A stretch of DNA of 39,907 nt from Bacteroidales bacterium. GTDB lineage: Bacteria > Bacteroidota > Bacteroidia > Bacteroidales > UBA1715. The DNA lies in contig JAAYPM010000015.1 of the NCBI GenBank assembly GCA_012519815.1, forward strand, positions 1 through 39,907. The letters run 5' to 3'. The notes beneath the pieces were generated by a model. It was not told where the DNA came from, did not search any database, and saw only the letters and a program-made list of their open reading frames with translations. This document shows, in pieces, positions 36,758 through 39,907 of the stretch (positions within the stretch are counted from its first letter, which is position 1; each line of letters begins with the position of its first letter). Made by a program: the position numbers and the translations under genes.

Positions 36758-39331
36758 TTATATATGTTCAGAAATATATTGCAATAATTCATCGCGTTTT
36801 ATAGGTTTTGATATCATTCCAATGCAGTTAATTTGTTTTATTTGCTCATTATGAAACGTTAAAGCAAACGCCGTTTGCATAAGAATTGGAAGATTTGGTT
36901 TTTGTTGTAAAATTAATTTTGCAGCTTCTATACCATCTAAAACAGGCATTCTAATATCCATAAGCACCATTGCAATATCTGGATTTTCTTCGCAAATATG
37001 AACTGCTTCCGAACCATTTTTTGCTCGTATTACTGTGTAATTAGCACGAGTAAGTACTTTATATAAGTATAAATAATTAATATCATTATCTTCGGCAACT
37101 AATATTGTTTTTTTAGTTTTTGAAACAAATGAAAATCTGCTTTTAAATTTTGGTTTTTTTTGTATTTCTGCCTGCACATAAGGCAATGTAAAATAAAACG
37201 AAGATCCAATATTAATTTCCGATTCTAACCAAATAGTTCCCGACATAAGTTCCACTAATCTTTTACATATTGCCAATCCTAATCCTGTGCCACCGTGCGT
37301 TCGCGACACTTTAAGGTCTGCTTGTCGGAATCGTTCAAATATTTTTTCATGTAATCGTTTTGGTATGCCAACACCGGTATCTTTTACAAAAAATTGAATC
37401 TGATTTTCTTGTACAACATATCCACAACAAACCTCTCCAGACCGAGTAAATTTAAGAGCATTGCCAATAAGATTTGTGAAAATTTGAAACAATTTTGTTC
37501 TATCTGTTTCTAAAACAACAGCTTGAGAAGGAATATCTTGAATAAACTTAATACCTTTTGAACGCATTTGTGGTTCAAAAAAATCACGTAATTCAACCAT
37601 AACAGCATGTAAATCTACAATTTCCGTAGTAATAGACATACTTCCCGTTTCAATACGAGAAATATCTAATATATCATCTACAATACGAAGAAGTTGTTTG
37701 CTACTTTCTGAAATAATTCGTACAAATTCTACTTTTTCATCTTCGGTCAATTCATCTTGCACAAGCATTTCTGAAAATCCAACAATTGCATTCATTGGTG
37801 TACGAATTTCATGACTCATATTTGATAAAAATGCAGATTTAAGTCTATCACTTTCTTCGGCTTTTTGTTTTGCAATTAATAAATCTGCGGTACGCTCCTC
37901 TACAAGATTTTGGAGTTCATTTCTATGGCGAAACAACTCTTTATTTTGACGGCTTATTTGCTCTTGTTTTGTTTGTAAAACTTTATTTGTTTGCGAAAGT
38001 TCCTGTGTACGTTCTTCAACTTTTTGTGTAAGTTTAATTTGCTGAGCTTTATATATAGCAACACGAAATTTTATAACTCCCCAAATACCCAAAATAACTA
38101 ATAAAACAAGTGCAATTTTAAAATAAATCGTTTGCCACCATGGATATTTAATAACAATTGTAAGTTTTGCAGGTTCTGTATTCCAAACACCATCATTATT
38201 TGAACCAATAACCTGAAATACGTATGTTCCCGGTTGCATATTTGTATAAGTAACACTTGTTTGCGTGCCCGCATCAATCCACTCAGAATTATGTCCAACT
38301 AACTTATAAAAATAACGGTTTTTTTGCGGCACTAAATAATTTAATGCAGCATATCGTATTATAAAATCGGTTGCTGTGTGTTCTAATACAATCGTATCAT
38401 TAAAAAACGAAGTATTAGTAATTGGTATATATTCAGCATTTTCGTTTGGCGAAAAATTGAGGAGCAACATATCTGTTATTTCAACACGCGGAATGTTTGT
38501 ATTCATATAAATACTATCTTCATGAAAAAAGGTAATACCTTGCGATGTCCCAACAAATATATATCCCTTTGAGTTTCTGTATATAGAACGTGGTTTTGTT
38601 TCATCTGCAGAAATTCCATCGTGATACGTAAAATGCTCAATAACATAGGGTTTATTTGTAGATGTGTCTGCAATAAACCGTTTAATTCCTTGCTGTGTTG
38701 ATATCCAAATATTGTTGTTTGCATCTTCGGTAATACCTTGTATGGTAGTTGTAAAGTTTTTAAACAATTGATTTCTCACTATTTTCTTTTGCACAGTATC
38801 TAATTCTAAAACTCCATAATTGGTGCCCACCAACACTCTTCCGTGTGCGTCTTCAAAAAGCGATGAAATATAGGGTCTGGTTATAGTATCAGAAGAAAAA
38901 TTATGCAGTGGTATTCGTAAAAAATTATTTGAATGAGGTTGATACAGTTCTACACTTCGAAATGTTGAAACAAACACACTTCCGTTCTGTGTAACTAAAA
39001 TATCATTTACAGAATTTTCAGATATACTGCTTGTATCAGCACGTTTTGTAGAATAACGTGATATATTTCCAGTTTGCAAATTATAGGAAAATAAACCATC
39101 GGTAGGTTCAATGGTACCAATCCATAAATTTTTATGTGCATCTTCGGCAATAGAAAATACATTATTTACAGGATTTGTACTTAAAGGAATATGAGTAAAT
39201 GTTTTTGTATCATAATTAAATTTATTTAATCCTCCGCTCCATGTTCCAATCCATAATGTTCCTTGAGAATCTTTATGAATTGCATACACCGCATTTCCTT
39301 GTAAACTTGTGCTATTTCCCGGAATATTCAT
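36758..39331 (-). CDS. Hybrid sensor histidine kinase, downstream part of an interrupted propeller sensor
   Basis: The part after the in-frame stop is 857 residues if it starts at the ATG at 39331. Residues 1 to about 275 are two-component regulator propeller blades (repeated LWIGT- and IWIST-like ends). A Y_Y_Y domain (about 315-395, FYKLVGHNSEWIDAG) is followed by one membrane helix (about 402-421), a coiled coil (425-495), HisKA with His507 (NMSHEIRTPMNA), HATPase with Asn624 (NLIGNALKFT), DTGVGI and GTGLGLAI, and a receiver with Asp748-Asp750, Asp792 (LMDIRMPVLDG) and Lys842. It has no AraC-type output domain. Translation from 39331 would lack a signal peptide and half the propeller, so alone it is probably not a proper membrane sensor. 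Confidence 0.85.
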   Translation of the reverse strand: MNIPGNSTSLQGNAVYAIHKDSQGTLWIGTWSGGLNKFNYDTKTFTHIPLSTNPVNNVFSIAEDAHKNLWIGTIEPTDGLFSYNLQTGNISRYSTKRADTSSISENSVNDILVTQNGSVFVSTFRSVELYQPHSNNFLRIPLHNFSSDTITRPYISSLFEDAHGRVLVGTNYGVLELDTVQKKIVRNQLFKNFTTTIQGITEDANNNIWISTQQGIKRFIADTSTNKPYVIEHFTYHDGISADETKPRSIYRNSKGYIFVGTSQGITFFHEDSIYMNTNIPRVEITDMLLLNFSPNENAEYIPITNTSFFNDTIVLEHTATDFIIRYAALNYLVPQKNRYFYKLVGHNSEWIDAGTQTSVTYTNMQPGTYVFQVIGSNNDGVWNTEPAKLTIVIKYPWWQTIYFKIALVLLVILGIWGVIKFRVAIYKAQQIKLTQKVEERTQELSQTNKVLQTKQEQISRQNKELFRHRNELQNLVEERTADLLIAKQKAEESDRLKSAFLSNMSHEIRTPMNAIVGFSEMLVQDELTEDEKVEFVRIISESSKQLLRIVDDILDISRIETGSMSITTEIVDLHAVMVELRDFFEPQMRSKGIKFIQDIPSQAVVLETDRTKLFQIFTNLIGNALKFTRSGEVCCGYVVQENQIQFFVKDTGVGIPKRLHEKIFERFRQADLKVSRTHGGTGLGLAICKRLVELMSGTIWLESEINIGSSFYFTLPYVQAEIQKKPKFKSRFSFVSKTKKTILVAEDNDINYLYLYKVLTRANYTVIRAKNGSEAVHICEENPDIAMVLMDIRMPVLDGIEAAKLILQQKPNLPILMQTAFALTFHNEQIKQINCIGMISKPIKRDELLQYISEHI

Positions 39332-39907
39332 TTATGAACGAAACGTATTTGTTTGCATATTCCATTCATCTAAACCCGATTCGGTACCAATCCATAAAGT
39401 ATGAGAATCTTGATAAAAACAATTTATAAGATTGCTGCTTAATATTTTATTCGCTCCATAATATTCTTCAATTATATGAAAGTTTTTTATTCGTTTTGAA
39501 GTATAATTAACACCACCGCCAAATGTTCCTATCCAAATATCTCCCATAGAATCTTCGTAAATATGGAAAATTGAATTATCACTTAAACTATGCTTTTGCA
39601 ACACACTTTTTTTATACTGTATAGGTGTTGGAATATTCTCGCTTGTATAATCTTTTAAATTAATTACCTGCAGTCCTTCTCCGGAGCCACGCCCAATCCA
39701 TAAATTATTTTTTGAATCTATACATAATGCAATAGCATTTCCTTGAAAAACTCGTGTTCCTGTGAGCGTTACAGACAAGGGATTTGAAAAAACAGACACT
39801 CCTCCACGTGCCGTACCTACCCAAAGTCGTTGTTTATAATCAACAGCAAGTGCAAGTATATCATTACTTTGCAAATCGGGAGTATTGTGCATTTGATAAC
39901 GAGAAAA
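39332..39907 (-). CDS. N-terminal propeller part of the same sensor (5' end outside window)
   Basis: The frame is open to the right end of the window (it reads FSRYQMHNTPDLQ before the ATG at 39892), so this is a 3' portion of a longer gene, not a 186-residue protein. It contains propeller blades with RLWVGTARGGVSVF, NLWIGRGSG, DIWIGTFGGGV and TLWIGTESGL, and ends FRS, TAA. The next codon, in the same frame, is the ATG of the kinase part. The TAA falls in mid-blade: the following residues NIPGNSTSLQGNAVYAIHKD are the usual continuation. A nonsense mutation, a sequence error, or a split gene are all possible. Confidence 0.8.
   Translation of the reverse strand, partial: FSRYQMHNTPDLQSNDILALAVDYKQRLWVGTARGGVSVFSNPLSVTLTGTRVFQGNAIALCIDSKNNLWIGRGSGEGLQVINLKDYTSENIPTPIQYKKSVLQKHSLSDNSIFHIYEDSMGDIWIGTFGGGVNYTSKRIKNFHIIEEYYGANKILSSNLINCFYQDSHTLWIGTESGLDEWNMQTNTFRS

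Noticed and set aside
1-39907. tRNA, rRNA, CRISPR array, complete insertion sequence or prophage
   Set aside because: I checked the gaps between genes (all under 300 bases) for cloverleaf sequence, regularly spaced repeats and terminal inverted repeats and saw none. Small RNAs without such marks could be missed.

Overview
The window comes from an AT-rich (about one third GC by eye) member of the Bacteroidota. Four things point there. Two secreted proteins end in type IX secretion (T9SS) sorting domains. The best promoters fit the Bacteroidota pattern TTTG - about 20 nt - TAnnTTTG. The gene order ftsX - DUF3098 - uppP - truB - queA is a familiar block of this phylum. The proteins also include several types mostly seen there: two-component propeller sensors, LytTR regulators, DUF4105, and Ig_7/CHU_C-type Ig modules. 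I cannot name a genus. The region is gene-dense: no gap between genes exceeds 300 bases, and I see no rRNA, tRNA, CRISPR array or complete insertion sequence.

Layout. 2-889 (+) is the end of serS. 910-3965 (-) is a three-gene unit read as LytTR response regulator, class III aminotransferase, Omp85-like outer-membrane barrel. 4143-9298 (+) is a unit with mlaE and mlaF (lipid-transport ABC permease and ATPase), a T9SS-exported subtilisin-like protease and a secreted conserved protein. 9385-11673 (-) is a NatA/NatB-type ABC exporter. 11897-17265 (+) holds glycyl-tRNA synthetase followed by ftsX, DUF3098, uppP, truB and queA, ending at a hairpin. 17485-17925 (+) is a lone zinc-ribbon protein like the N-terminus of an IS1595-type transposase, without a nuclease domain. 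18035-19842 (+) is a LytS/LytR-type kinase-regulator pair. 19857-23478 (-) looks like a surface-polysaccharide unit: a Gfo/Idh/MocA dehydrogenase, a multi-pass membrane protein and a GT4 glycosyltransferase.

23621-33934 (-) is one 3437-residue gene, about a quarter of the window. It encodes a signal peptide, a GH8 glycosidase with its expected acidic residues, two carbohydrate-binding-like sandwiches, about two dozen Ig-like modules in several classes (including a clear W-W-P super-repeat), a FIVAR-like helical segment and a T9SS sorting domain. 34184-35431 (+) is a DUF4105 membrane protein. 35484-36749 (-) is aminopeptidase P. 36758-39907 (-) is a propeller-type hybrid sensor kinase whose frame is interrupted by one in-frame TAA followed directly by ATG; it continues past the window end.

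Most genes have recognisable families. The parts least explained by known families are the giant GH8 protein's modules and super-repeat, the His-rich periplasmic loop of the LytS-type kinase, the orphan transposase-like zinc ribbon, the interrupted sensor, and the LytTR-aminotransferase-barrel operon.
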